A stretch of DNA of 64,000 nt from NCBI GenBank assembly GCA_016647705.1, contig CM028325.1, forward strand, positions 27,694,474 through 27,758,473, written 5' to 3'. Origin of the DNA: Eucommia ulmoides (lineage: Eukaryota > Streptophyta > Magnoliopsida > Garryales > Eucommiaceae). Numbering within the stretch: the stretch's first letter is position 1; every line of letters starts with the position of its first letter. The translations under genes were made by a program, and so were the position numbers. The notes beneath the pieces were generated by a model, which did no database searches, was not told the origin of the DNA, and worked only from the letters and a program-made list of their open reading frames with translations. This document shows, in pieces, positions 23,158 to 33,879 of the stretch.

Positions 23158-23464
23158 GGTGACGAATTCGCTGTGGCGGGGTTTAGGGATGAAGAGCTTG
23201 GGAACTAAGGGCTCTTTCAGAGCCTTCCTTTGCAACGTACTGTACAGTAGTTCTTTGAGTGATCGATGATTTAGCACGGAGAATTGATCGTTGATTTGAG
23301 TGTGAGATTAATCTAGGGTTTCCGAACACGAAGAATTTTCACTATCGTGATCGTCAGTCCCCATCCGAGAAGATGATCTGCAGATGTGTGAATCTATGAA
23401 AGTTTCTCGCGTTTCTTAGTCCTCTAATTTTGGTTTTTAATTACGGGGGATTTGATACGGGTCA
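23158..23464 (-). promoter_or_regulatory. TRA1 5' leader and remaining proximal promoter
   Basis: Only about 300 bp separate the TRA1 start codon from the 3' tail of the upstream LINE. On the gene strand this region contains AAACCCTAG (23321-23313), a telo-box common in leaders and promoters of plant housekeeping genes. No convincing TATA box is seen. An in-frame upstream ATG at 23277 could extend the protein by 40 residues. Confidence 0.55.
23313..23321 (-). promoter_or_regulatory. Telo-box AAACCCTAG
   Basis: The plus strand reads ctagggttt. On the TRA1 strand this is the telo-box, located about 155 nt upstream of the start codon. Function is inferred from the motif only. Confidence 0.5.
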
Positions 23465-23519
23465 ATTGTTAAGACTAATTTATTTATTATTATTATTTTT
23501 ATTTTTTGGTAGGAGAGAA

Positions 23520-26500
23520 ACAGCACAAAAAACTAGCAGCTGGACGAAATACCTTCAACCTCCATATCTAGCAGGATACTCTCAATGCCCTCCGGAGGTT
23601 CTTCAAGATAATGCAAATCTGATCTGTTTTTAATTCCCATTCAAGCAAGAAAATCCGTGCAGCGATTGCTCTCCTTTCTGACAACACGAAACTCAAAATC
23701 ATGATTCTCAGCTATATATTTGCAGTCCATAATTCATCCTCTTAGGAGATGAGTATCCGGGCATTCCCCTTTGATAAGATCGATGGCTTCCTGAGAGTCT
23801 GACTCGACTATCACTCTTTCAAATCCCCTAGATATCGCCAGGCATAGACCCGCATGTATTCCTCTTATCTCCGCCTCCAAGCTAGTGCAAGTGCTAAGGT
23901 GCCCGAAGTAGCCGATTAGCCAAACCCCTTCCTTGTTCTTAATCAGACCACCAAAGCCACCTCTCCCCGGATTACCACGCGCACTTCCATCCGTATTGAG
24001 TTTGAAATGACCTGCAATAGGAGGAATCCATTTAGTAGCCGGAAAAACAATAATGTCATTGTGGGACTTAGAGGGATGAAATGCTTCCAACATATCCCGA
24101 GCACTATGGTTAATTTTGGAAGCGACCACGAAGGAATCCAAATTAGTCCCTTCGATGACCTCTTTGTTACGGCTTTTCCAGATATTCCATAAGATGGCCA
24201 CAAACAAGTAAAACGATGATGGATTAATGGATTTTCCTTTAGTGTATTTGGAAATCCACTTTTGGATACTCATGTCTTGTTCGCGCCACAAGCTATTCCT
24301 GTCAAGGAACATGGCCCAAACAGTCCAAGCCTTAGGGCAATTTTTGAGGGCGTGGTCAATGGATTCAATAGCTCCATTGCACCTCTTGCAAATAGCCGAC
24401 AAATCTATTGACCATTTAGCTCTCGTCTCATTTGTCAAAAGCCGCTTATGAAAAATTTTCCACAAAAAGAATTTTATTGATTGCGGGATTTTTAACTTCC
24501 AAATCCACTCCCATTTGAGAGTGGAATTAGAAGCGTTGAAATCCACAATTAATGAGTAGGCCGATTTAACTGTAAATTTTCTTGAATTTTCCGAAAGCCA
24601 GATAGCTACATCTTCTTCCATAAAATTTGGAGGCTCAGAACTCAGGATGTCATTGACTTGATCATCCGAAATAAGGTGGATGATTGGCAAAAGAAACCAA
24701 CTACCTGAATCATCCAGAATATCAGCAACTTTGAGATCAAAATTCTATTGGAGTTCATCATTGTCTAGGGGACCATTCCCGCACTACCAATCAGTCCAAA
24801 GGTTGACATTAACACCATTTCCAATTTTCCATTTAATACCTTTGGCAATGGTGGAGCGGGAATGAAAAACACCCCTCCAAATGTGAGATCCTCCATTATG
24901 TTTCCTCCAATTTTTTGGGTTTCTATCAATGTTGTATTTACTCATAAACACATCTACCCATAGTAAGTTTTTGCTTTTTGAAGTAACATTCCAAGCGAGT
25001 TTAGCCATAAATGCAGCATTAATAAGTCTGGCCTTTCTAATGTTTAGGCCTCCTATGCTAGTAGGAGCACATACCTTATCCCAGCCGACAAGGTGGTACT
25101 TCCTGCAACCATCCGAATCTCCCCAAAGAAAGCTTCTGACCAATTTATCTATCTTATCACAAAATAAAAGGGGAAGGGGAGTGGTTTGCATATAATATAA
25201 CGGAATCGATGTTAGCACAGACTTAACCAGAGTGGCACGGCCTGCTATAGATAAATTCTTAACTTTCCAATTTGAGAGTCTTTTTTGCATTTTCTCCAAA
25301 ATAATATTAAACTGACTCCCTTTAAGTCTGTCCAAAATGAGAGGGGTACCTAAATAAGTCCCCAAATCCTTGCATAACCGAATATTTAAGTTTTTGCTAA
25401 TGTCCCGAGCAAGTAAATTATTAACTCTAAGGGCGACAAACAATTTCGATTTTTCAAAGTTAATGGTCAAACCTGAAGCTGCAGAAAAGGCCGCGAAGGT
25501 AAGTTGTATAGCCCTGTAAGTCTCCTTATCAGCTTTAGCAAATAACAGAATATCATCAGCAAAAAAAATATGGGATAAAACAGGTCCATTTTTAGCCACT
25601 TTCAAGCCTTTCCACCTTTTTTTAGCAACTTCTTCAGAAATCAAGAGAAATAACCTTTCCATACATAAAACAAACAAATACAGGGAGAGAGGATCCCCCT
25701 GACGAAGACCTCTTTTGAATGGAAACCCCTCGAGGGGTTCCCCATTCCAAAGAACTCTCGCCGTAGCTTTCCTAACACAGTTCATAACAAGATTAATCCA
25801 ATTAGAGGGAAATTTGAAGAAAACAAGAGTGTTCTCAAGGAAATCCCAATTCAATTTATCATAGGCTTTCTCTAAGTCAATTTTTAAAATCATCCCCCCT
25901 TTTTTACTCTTGGATTTCTTGAGTTTATGAAGCATCTCTTGGGCAATAATAATGTTATCTGTAGTTTGTCTGCCTGGAATGAAGCTGCTTTGGAAAGGAC
26001 CAATAATATTAGTCAAGTAGGGTCTTAGTCTAGTAACCAGAATTTTTGTAACCAATTTATAAGGCATGTTACATAGACTAATCGGACGGAACTGGTTGAT
26101 TTTTTTATGGAATATCAACTTTGGGGATAAGAACAATAAATGTCTCATTCATCTTAGGTGGCATATCCCTATCAATAAAGCAGGTTTTAACAAAATCACA
26201 TAGGTTTTTACCCACCTTCTCCCAATTCTTTTTATAGAAGATGGCTTGGTAGCCATCAGGGCCTGGGGCGTTTGGATCCCCCATGTTAGATAAGTTAATT
26301 TTTATCTCCCCATCATCTGGCACCAAGCAAAGGAAGGGATGATCACTTGACTGGATAGGGTTGACATATAGTTGATTATCAAAGAGAGGGCTAGATTGGA
26401 CAGGAGAGTTTTCACAAAATAGGTCCTGGAAATATCCCCTGACATGATTCTTAATGTCCTCCTGACTATCCAGCCATTCGTTGTGATTGTTTTTAATCAT

Positions 26501-27623
26501 AGACACTCTATTCTTCCTACGTCTCTTATTTGTGGCAGCATGGAAGAATTTGGTGTTCTTATCCCCAACATTAAGCCAACTTATTCTAGATTTTTGGTGC
26601 CAGAGAATTTCCTCTTTTTGCAAAATCTCAGCATATTGTTTTTTAAGATCCTTTTCCAAAGCATCTAACCAGCTAGAATACTTAGTGTCCTGGTATCTTT
26701 GAATCCCCGAGATTCTAGCTAGAAGATGTTTTTTGATTTTGAAGATATTACCAAAAACGTTTCGGTTCCAGTTTAGAACTTCCTTTCTGAAGTTATCTAA
26801 ATTACTTTCCAAGTTACTGTGTTCATTAACCAATTTTCCTCCAGAAAAGATTTGAAGCAGGGGTGTTCAAGCCACATAGCTTAAATCTAAACGGGCGGGA
26901 GAAATTGTTTAAACTAATCCCAAGAGCATGAATGAGAATAGGAGAGTGGTCTGAATACGTACGTGGGAGGTTTTCTACCCTAGAATTAGGAAATGAGGTA
27001 CACCATTGAGCATTAGCCAAAGCACGGTCCAACCTTTTGTTGATCCGAAGCCCATTTTGAGCCATTCCAAACCAAGTAGTAGCAGGCCCGCTGGCGCCCA
27101 AATCATTCAAACCACAGAAGAAAATGTTGGCATTGAAGATGTTAATGCGACGAATGTCCTGTGTACTAGCAATTCCAGATTTCTCAGCCTGAGAGCAGAT
27201 ATCATTGAAGTCACCCACCGCCATCCAGGGAGATTCATTGGTCTGGGAAAATATTTTCATCTCTTCCCAGAGCTCTCTTCTCCGACTGGGGTTTAGGTTT
27301 CCATAGATAGCTGAAAGCACCCAATTATCAAAACCCACTTTTGTAACTTTAGCATGAATCACCTGGTTAGTGGCATGAATTTGGCTGACCGAAACATTAT
27401 CTGGGTTCCATAACATCCATATCCCTCCAGACCGGCCAATAGGGTCAATGTAAGTCACAGCTTTCAGCCCCAAGGTAGTAAAAAAACTCCCCATATTTTC
27501 AAAGTTTACCTTGGTCTCCAACAAGATCACCATATCCGGTTTTTTGGAGTTAAAGATGTCCCGAAACGAGTTTCGGAACTGGCCGTTACTGGCACCGCAA
27601 CAATTCCAGGCAAGGATCCGCAT
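23520..27623 (-). pseudogene. LINE ORF2: endonuclease-reverse transcriptase-RNase H polyprotein, frameshifted
   Basis: The reading starts MRILAWNCCG at 27623. The APE-type endonuclease shows LLETK, GDFND and SDHSPIL (27623-26826). A frameshift near 26,830 leads to the pre-RT region (ISWLNVGDKNTKFFHAATNK, NAPGPDGYQAIFY). Another near 26,110-26,148 leads to the RT core (FRPISLCN, SFIPGRQTTDN, FADDILLF). Two in-frame stops follow WTDW at about 24,785 and near 24,745. Next come a zinc-binding RT-associated domain (CKRCNGAIESIDHALKNCPK) and RNase H with LNTDGSARGNPGRGG, LEAEIRGI and VESDSQEA. A last frameshift near 23,734 precedes the C-terminal tail. It cannot encode a full protein. Confidence 0.93.
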
Positions 27624-27666
27624 AGAAAAACTAAAAGGGATAGAATGGGAAGACAGAAGCGCCTAG

Positions 27667-29640
27667 TCATTGAGCTTTAGAAGGCTCATGCACCTCATCA
27701 ACAACACATCCCATGCTTTCACACTTTCCAGCACCATTTTCATGGAAGATGTTTTTGGAGCTTGTTTCTCCATAATTTCCATGGTTAATCTTACCTCTTC
27801 CATCATCCAGATCACTTCTACACATTGCATCATGTCCTCCGCTTTCTCCAATAGCAGCGATAGCGACCAGTTTTGGAGGAGATTTGTTCGTATCTCTTGC
27901 ATATGTCAGTCTCAAATTTAACTGATTGTCTGGGGGTTTCAAATTTTGGGTTAGGGTTAAAGTTGAGATGGAGTTTGAGTATGAAATGGGTTTAGATAGA
28001 ATTGACGAAAGGATTGGATCTTTGTAGGGGCTGGGGAGGAGGTCAGCAGTAGCAGCATTTGATTGATTGGGCGGACACTGTACAAACTCCCCCATCGCTG
28101 CTCTGCCGTTCCTTTGGCCAACCGAAACATTCGGCGTGATCTTGGGAGTAGGTAACGTCTCCCTCCCTCGAGCCCCATGAACTCCTTCATTTCCCATAGG
28201 ATGGGATTCCTCCTTATAAGTAACCGACCTAGTTCCAGACGTTTTCTGGAACCATTTGCTCTGGTTAGGGTTGTTGGTCAGAAATTTATTCCTTTGGGCT
28301 TGTTTCAATTTGCCCATATCCTTTGGAATAATATCTCCTCTGGGCCCCTTTTTTTTGGGCTTAATTTCCTGGGCTTCCTTAGCCTTTTCTTGTTCCCCAT
28401 CTCCTCTATATGTAAATCCACTGGTAGAAGGCCCCTTTGTAATACCCTGGTTGTCCCTTTTTATTTTGGGCTTCCCAAACCTCTTTTGTTTTTTGACAAC
28501 CAACTAAGGCCCATACCATTTATCCTCATCATTAGCCACAACAGGCTCTTCTGCCCCTAAGCCCATAGCTGAATCAGGAGGACTGACTTCCTGATTGGAC
28601 ATAGCCTCGAGCCCAGAGTTCCCGCCCGTTGAATTGCTAGCTCCTTCTCCGATTGTCTTCTCCGTTTCCTTATCGCATTTTTCCGGCGAAGTGATATTCT
28701 GCTCCACCTTAGAATTTTCATATGGGCACATCTCCGTTCTGTGATTTACTCTCTCACAATGGTAACATAGCCCATGTAGGCTTTTATATTCAATTCTAAA
28801 GACCATACCCCTCATTCGGAATCGAGTAACTAGTGGTTTGTTGAGGTCAATTTCCACACATATTCTTGCAAACTTGCCTTTATATGCTGCCGTTGTATTG
28901 CCGTCTATCTTTATCGGCCTCCCAATCTTCTTTCCAATACTATAGAGAATAGGAGGTTCATAATATTCAAATGGGATGTTCGACAACCTAACCCAAACAG
29001 CCGTACGAGATTCCGTCGCAAACTCCGGTCTGAAATCCGGTTCCCATTTTCTAACTGTTAGGTAGTGATCCAAGATCACCTAGGGACCTTCAGTGAGCAC
29101 TCGATGCGCATCTGTGATACGATCGAATTTTGCTAAGTAAAAGCCATAGTTAAGATCAGTGAGTTCGAAGTCACCTTGTAGTTTCCATATAGCCCTTGCC
29201 CTGTCACAAAGGATTTTATACCCGATTAATCTCCCCATAAGCCTGATAATAAGGGTGTCCTTCCATCTTTCCCTGATTTGGGATAAAACAGAGTCTGAAA
29301 TAAATACTTCCGGAATGCCTTCCCCCTGAGCAGTTTCATTCTCATTTGAAGGGCTTCCCTCTTCAGTTGGGTCCTCTTCTTCTTCTGTAAAGTAAACCTC
29401 TTCTAGAATTTGTTTTGGAAGATCATTGCTTCCCTTTAAGGCATCTTTAAATGATTTAACCTGCGGTTGCATGGGAATTTCTTTGTCTTGCATGGTAATC
29501 TCATTCTGGGTATTCATGGAGGGCGATGTCTGGATATGCATGGGTGGAGCCATTGACATCATTTGAAACCCACTTTCTTCCCTTGCCTCTTCTACATTTT
29601 CCATATCCTCTTCCTCTTCTGATTCATCCAACTCCTCCAT
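27667..29640 (-). pseudogene. LINE ORF1: DUF4283/zinc-knuckle nucleic-acid-binding protein, two nonsense mutations
   Basis: This is the gag-like RNA-binding protein of the LINE. An acidic N-terminus (DESEEEEDMENVEEAREES) leads into a DUF4283-type domain (LIIRLMGRLIGYKILCDRAR). A CX2CX4HX4C knuckle, CYHCERVNHRTEMC, follows. The frame is one continuous reading from 29640 to 27667 but is cut by TAG at 29080-29082 (after EGP) and at 28504-28506 (after KWYGP). At both sites relatives have Trp, so each looks like TGG to TAG. The long C-terminal tail is hydrophilic. ORF2 starts 43 nt downstream. Confidence 0.9.
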
Positions 29641-29725
29641 CTCCGTGATAGGATTCAGAGTAGTATGGCTGTTCTTTATCTTCTTTTTGCTGCGTTCAAT
29701 CCCATCTTCTTCTTCCGTTGTGATT

Positions 29726-30342
29726 TTATTTTATAGGCATACTTTTTTATTTGTTTTTTTAAGGGTAAATAATTGAGTTGTGTACCAAAAAATTATTTTT
29801 TTGTTACTTTTTTCCAAAAAAAAAAAAGTATAGTTAACTTTTTTACACAACTATTATAAGTCGAGGTTGGTAACTCCGGATATTGAAATCTGGGGTTATG
29901 AATCTCGATTATAACTTAAAAAATGTCGTTTATAACAGAGGTTATGAACCCTGATTATGCAATCCCCTAATTTTTTTTCCACTTGTTTTAATAAACCCGA
30001 GGTTGACAACCTCAGGTTTATACCGAAAATTGCATTACGGGTTTAGTACGAAATTTTGTCTAAACCTAGGGTTTACAACCCCAGGTAGGGTGTATTTCCA
30101 ATGAAACCCGAGTCTCACAACCCTAGGTTTAACAACCCTATTCTCCTCTTCCATCCTCTATCTCGTTGTCCATTTCCTTCTTCCCCATTTATCTACTTTT
30201 CCCCATTCAAGAAAAAAAAAAGTATCAACATTGTAATTTATAATTATAAAGATAATTTTAAAATTTATATATTTATCATATATAATTATTATTTTAAAAA
30301 TATATTTAAAGAATAAAATATTTAATATTTAATTGTAATAAA
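29726..30342. other. AT-rich spacer with diverged inverted motifs
   Basis: No gene is visible. Between about 29,870 and 30,140 several near-palindromic units of the type gaggttgacaacctcagg recur with variants. The stretch 30,225-30,342 is very AT-rich and provided the tatttaatt target of the next element. Confidence 0.55.
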
Positions 30343-30351
30343 TATTTAATT
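30343..30351. repeat. Left 9-bp target-site duplication TATTTAATT
   Basis: This copy abuts the left terminal inverted repeat and is identical to 32570-32578. Confidence 0.9.
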
Positions 30352-30707
30352 GGAAAAAGTACGATTTAGACCCTCTGACTATTGACACATTTTTAAGTGG
30401 TCCCTCTAAATTTCGACATTTCATTTCAAACCCTCTACATAACATAACGTTTCTAAATAGTCCTTCCATTAGAAAATAATTAAAACTAATGGAATTTAAG
30501 GGTAAATGCGTCATTTCACATTTTTTTTAATTTTTTAATCATTTTTTTCTCATTCTCTTCCTCCCCTTCCTCTTTCTCCCTCTTTTCCTCTCCCCGCCAC
30601 CTCCCTCTCCCCCTCCTTCTTCTTCCCCTTCTCCTCTCTCCCTCCTACCCCTTGCAACAGAGGGAGGGATCACCCTGTAACCACTCCCGCAATAGGGGGT
30701 GTATTCC
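30352..30707. repeat. Left terminal inverted repeat of Pack-MULE
   Basis: From outside in: ctctgactattgacacattt-type text, a run ending gtaaatgcgtcattt, an AT tract, a long pyrimidine (C/T) tract (30,541-30,650), and an inner block with agggggtgtattccacccc. The same order appears in reverse complement at the right end. Confidence 0.9.
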
Positions 30708-30717
30708 ACCCCCTCAC

Positions 30718-31935
30718 CACCCTCCTCCACCACCACCATCTTTATATCTTCTCCAATGGCTTCCCTATTGAAACTTCCATTTTCATCTCTCAAAACCTCT
30801 ACTCCAACACCCACTTCCTCCACAAGCCTAGCATTCAATGGTTGATCTAATTGCATGGGCATGGCTATGATTGGCACCCCAGGCTTCATGCTTTCCATTA
30901 ATGAACCCCACCTACAGTGACTCACAAAGCCTCCAATGCTGGGGTGAGCTAAAATCTTTGCCTGTTGGACCCAACCGTCCACTACGATTCCTCGTTTCCT
31001 ACCCTCTCAAGAAATCCTTATGGAAGTGCCTCTGCAATTTCGATTTTCTTCTCTCCTAATGGAAATCGGATGACCCATATGAAATTAATGTTGTTGTTCT
31101 CTAACCCATGTGCTAGTTCTTGAATTTGTTCTCTGGAGTAGAAGAATTCGAATCCGAATGAAGTGAAAATGGTTCAGGATTTGATTTTTTTGTCTAGCCA
31201 TTTGATGATTTGTGTATGCTCTGTTTCTTGAACTTCGTTAATGGAGTCCCGAAGCAGGGGACCCACGGGGACCATCTTTTTCCCTAACAAAGTGGAGAGA
31301 TGATCGATGTATTTTCCTTCTATTTCGCGGAAAGATTTGATAAGAATTATGTCGCATGATCGGTCGACTGCTTGGAGGTAACCGTAAATGTCTTAGCCGT
31401 CGTGAGCAGAGCGTTTGGGAGTCGTGAACCCCTGTTGCCGGACATAAATCTCTGAGAACAGGTACGGTTCACCGGTGTTCTTCATCATGTAAAACGCGTA
31501 ACTGTTCATCGCAGCCCCGATCATGAAGAATTCAACCGCCGGGATATTCCGCGATGCTGCCAGAGCTGCCGCCCATGGCTGATTGAAGTCATAAATTAGC
31601 AAGTTCGGCTTCTGGGTGTTAATAACTTGTTCAAAATTAGGACTCGCCACCTCAAACGCGATCTTCAGGGTGGGCATGAGATGAGGCGGGAGGACTTTGG
31701 TAGCATGGTAGTAAGGAGGAAGCTCCGACGATGGTGGAAGGTTGATTTCCACCATAGCTATTGACTTAGAGTATTTTTCGGCGACCTGATTCTTGATTGA
31801 ATCGAGAATTACAGGGGTGGAGCAGAAGGAGATGAAAAACCCTTTGTCTACAAGTCTCTTGGCGAGCTCGAGGTAAGGAGAAATGTGACCGTGAGCTAAC
31901 CATGGTAGCATCAGTACACTGATAATATCCTCCAT
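30718..31935 (-). pseudogene. Captured GT1-family UDP-glycosyltransferase (UGT94-like), inactivated
   Basis: The ATG at 31935 opens MEDIISVLMLPWLAHGHISP, a typical plant small-molecule UGT N-terminus with the catalytic-His context. Homology continues through DQPLNARLVEEVGVGVEVLR to VVVEEGGEGV, then stops at the left inverted repeat, removing the last few dozen residues of a protein usually about 450 long. Damage: stops at 31393-31395 (after RSAHDG), 31174-31176 and 31018-31020, plus a one-base deletion near 30,995. The donor-sugar (PSPG) box reads WVQQAKILAHPSIGGFVSHC then RWGS. The family has W[AV]PQ and HCGWxS, so both sites are altered. Of the families I know, the sequence most resembles UGT94-type enzymes that extend sugar chains on glycosides. 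It cannot be active. Confidence 0.92.
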
Positions 31936-31976
31936 TGATGACTCTTATCTCTGATAAATTGATCTTCAGAGAAAGG

Positions 31977-31983
31977 TTTTATA
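31977..31983 (-). promoter_or_regulatory. TATA box of captured glycosyltransferase
   Basis: The gene strand reads TATAAAA about 42 nt upstream of the ATG, implying that the capture included the core promoter and a very short leader. Confidence 0.55.
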
Positions 31984-32205
31984 CTGCAAAAGAATGGGGA
32001 AGTTGGATAGGAAAGAAGAGTTTAAACAGTTTATTTAATTTTTAATGGACGAAAACAGAGCCTACGGAATTCTACCGCCGGCCATTTTTAGGTAGAAAAT
32101 AGAGCATTAGGACAACTATCGTCTGCCGTAAAGTCCATATATTCCGGCGACGTAACGATCTTTAGTTTCAATTATCACCTCTTTTGGAATTGTTAATTTT
32201 AATTC

Positions 32206-32569
32206 AATTCACCCCCTGCTGCAGGGGTGAACTCACCCCCGTAACAGGGGGTGGGAGGGAGAGAGGGAAAGGGGAGGAAGAGGGAGAGGGAGAAGGAGAG
32301 GAAGGTGGCGGGGAGAAGGAAGAGGAGGAAGAGAGAGAGATTAAAAAAATAAAAATTAATTAATTAATTAATTAAAAATGATTAAAAAAAATTTAAAAAT
32401 GTAAAATGACGTATTTACCCCTAAATTCCGTTAGTTTTAACTAATTTTCTAACGGAATGACCATTTAGAAACATTATGATACATAGAGGGTTTGAAATGA
32501 AACGTTTAAATTTAGAGGGACCACTTAGAAATGTGTCAATAGTTAGAGGGTCTAAATTGTACTTTTCCC
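32206..32569. repeat. Right terminal inverted repeat of Pack-MULE
   Basis: Reverse complement of the left repeat. The inner block is caccccctgctgcaggggtg and cacccccgtaacagggggtg, followed by a purine tract (32,250-32,340), an attaattaatt run, then cggaatgaccatttagaaac and the terminus. It differs from the left copy by scattered substitutions and short indels. Confidence 0.9.
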
Positions 32570-32578
32570 TATTTAATT
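32570..32578. repeat. Right 9-bp target-site duplication TATTTAATT
   Basis: This copy abuts the right terminal inverted repeat and is identical to 30343-30351. Confidence 0.9.
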
Positions 32579-33879
32579 TATAATTATAGAAATGAGTATT
32601 GGACATAATCTTAAAGCGAAACAACTTAAAGTAATAATAAACATCATATCGAAATTAAACTCGATAAAAAGTACAAGTAATCATAAAAAGAAAAAAAAAA
32701 AACATTACATAAATTAAAAAACACTACCCATCATTGAACTTTTTGTAGCATCGATAACTACTTCGTTTTATCAAATCATTCGTAGTAAATTGCTCCATCT
32801 TCGCAATCGGACAGTTCTGCGTCATCTGTGTATCTGGGATCGGTAAAAAAATTTGACATCTGCTCATTTGCATTTGGAGTATTGCTCTTCCAAATCTTGT
32901 GAAGTTGTTGTTTGACATGAATCAATTTTTCTATTTGTTTTATTTTGTGTTTTAAGGCATGACAAATTTTGCCGATGTTATCCGATTTGTTTTTCAATAT
33001 TTCGAGAGACCGTAATTTCGGAATCTTGAGGTAGTACACATAAGACCTTACCTCATAAAGGTTTTTCTTTGCCATTACGTTGGTCATTGTAAATTTTTTG
33101 CCTATTCAATGCTTGCCCCATTTGGTATAGTTTTAGCTCTCATGGTAACGACAATTGATCCAACGAACAGTGTGTTTGAAAGGATCACCGTGTACTAAGA
33201 AAGTTCGTTTCCTCATGATAGGATTTAGTCATGCGTTAGATCAAGTTATCGTTGAACAACACTGCAATTTGTAATAACATCCCACGGACCGTGTAACGAA
33301 TTGGGGTAACACAACTTATCTCAATTGTCATACTATACTAGTGGGCGTCATGATTCATCTTCGCTCCAATATATGACCTTTGACTAGCATATCTGGATTC
33401 CATACCATGTACTTATCTCATGTTGATACTTATCATGGTCCTTTGTCTCTAAACCCCCACCAGTGCAATTGGATCTCTTTTTTAACATGATTCAAGTTAC
33501 ATTTTGATCCTTCATTTTATATTGTTTTATATAATTCTATTTTATAAAATTTTAATTTTATATGAAATATTTTAGGCATTCTTAAAATTTTCTTCAAATA
33601 TTTTTATAAAACACTTATAAGAAAATAGAATCCAAGTTCATTTACAATTTTGAACATAATTTAAATTACATTTAGGACCCTTATTTTTTATATTTTTTCT
33701 CCCAAGACTTGTGTCAAATTTATTAGTACGAAATTAAAATTTAATTATATTTATTAACAAAAATAACATTTATTATGAATGAATGTCTACGACAAATGCA
33801 TAGAATTTATGATAGATAAACTTGGCATATGAAACATTTAAAGTAGCATAAAAATTTATTACATTGAACCTACAAAATC
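32579..33879. other. AT-rich spacer, possibly the 3' part of the MULE relic
   Basis: No recognised gene. A 103-codon minus-strand frame (33087-32776) is lysine-rich and helical-looking (YLKIPKLRSLEILKNKSDN) with an acidic end. It lies downstream of the MULE transposase relic and may be a further element ORF, but I cannot assign it. The rest is AT-rich. Confidence 0.45.

Larger units (their letters stand above)
23465..29725 (-). mobile_element. Degenerate LINE (non-LTR retrotransposon), about 6.3 kb
   Basis: ORF1 (gag-like) lies upstream of ORF2 (endonuclease, reverse transcriptase, zinc-binding and RNase H). The element ends in an A-rich TAA-type tail, read on the minus strand at about 23,515-23,465. 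The open frame before ORF1 begins without an ATG near 29,725, suggesting 5' truncation, which is typical of LINEs. No confident target duplication was found. The element lies in the same orientation as TRA1 and ends about 310 bp upstream of its start codon. Confidence 0.92.
30352..32569. mobile_element. Pack-MULE: Mutator-type element carrying a glycosyltransferase pseudogene
   Basis: Long terminal inverted repeats lie at 30352-30707 and about 32206-32569. The outer ends ggaaaaagtacgatttag and ggGaaaagtacAatttag (the latter read from the right end) differ at two of the first 18 positions. An identical 9-bp duplication, TATTTAATT, lies directly outside both ends (30343-30351 and 32570-32578). 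Nine bases is the hallmark of Mutator transposition. There is no transposase inside. The internal 1.5 kb is a UDP-glycosyltransferase gene copy whose C-terminus stops where the left inverted repeat begins. Confidence 0.93.

Noticed and set aside
23158-23277. In-frame upstream ATG giving a 40-residue longer TRA1
   Set aside because: The conserved family start is the MxPxQNFE motif at 23157. The extension is not like any known TRA1 N-terminus.
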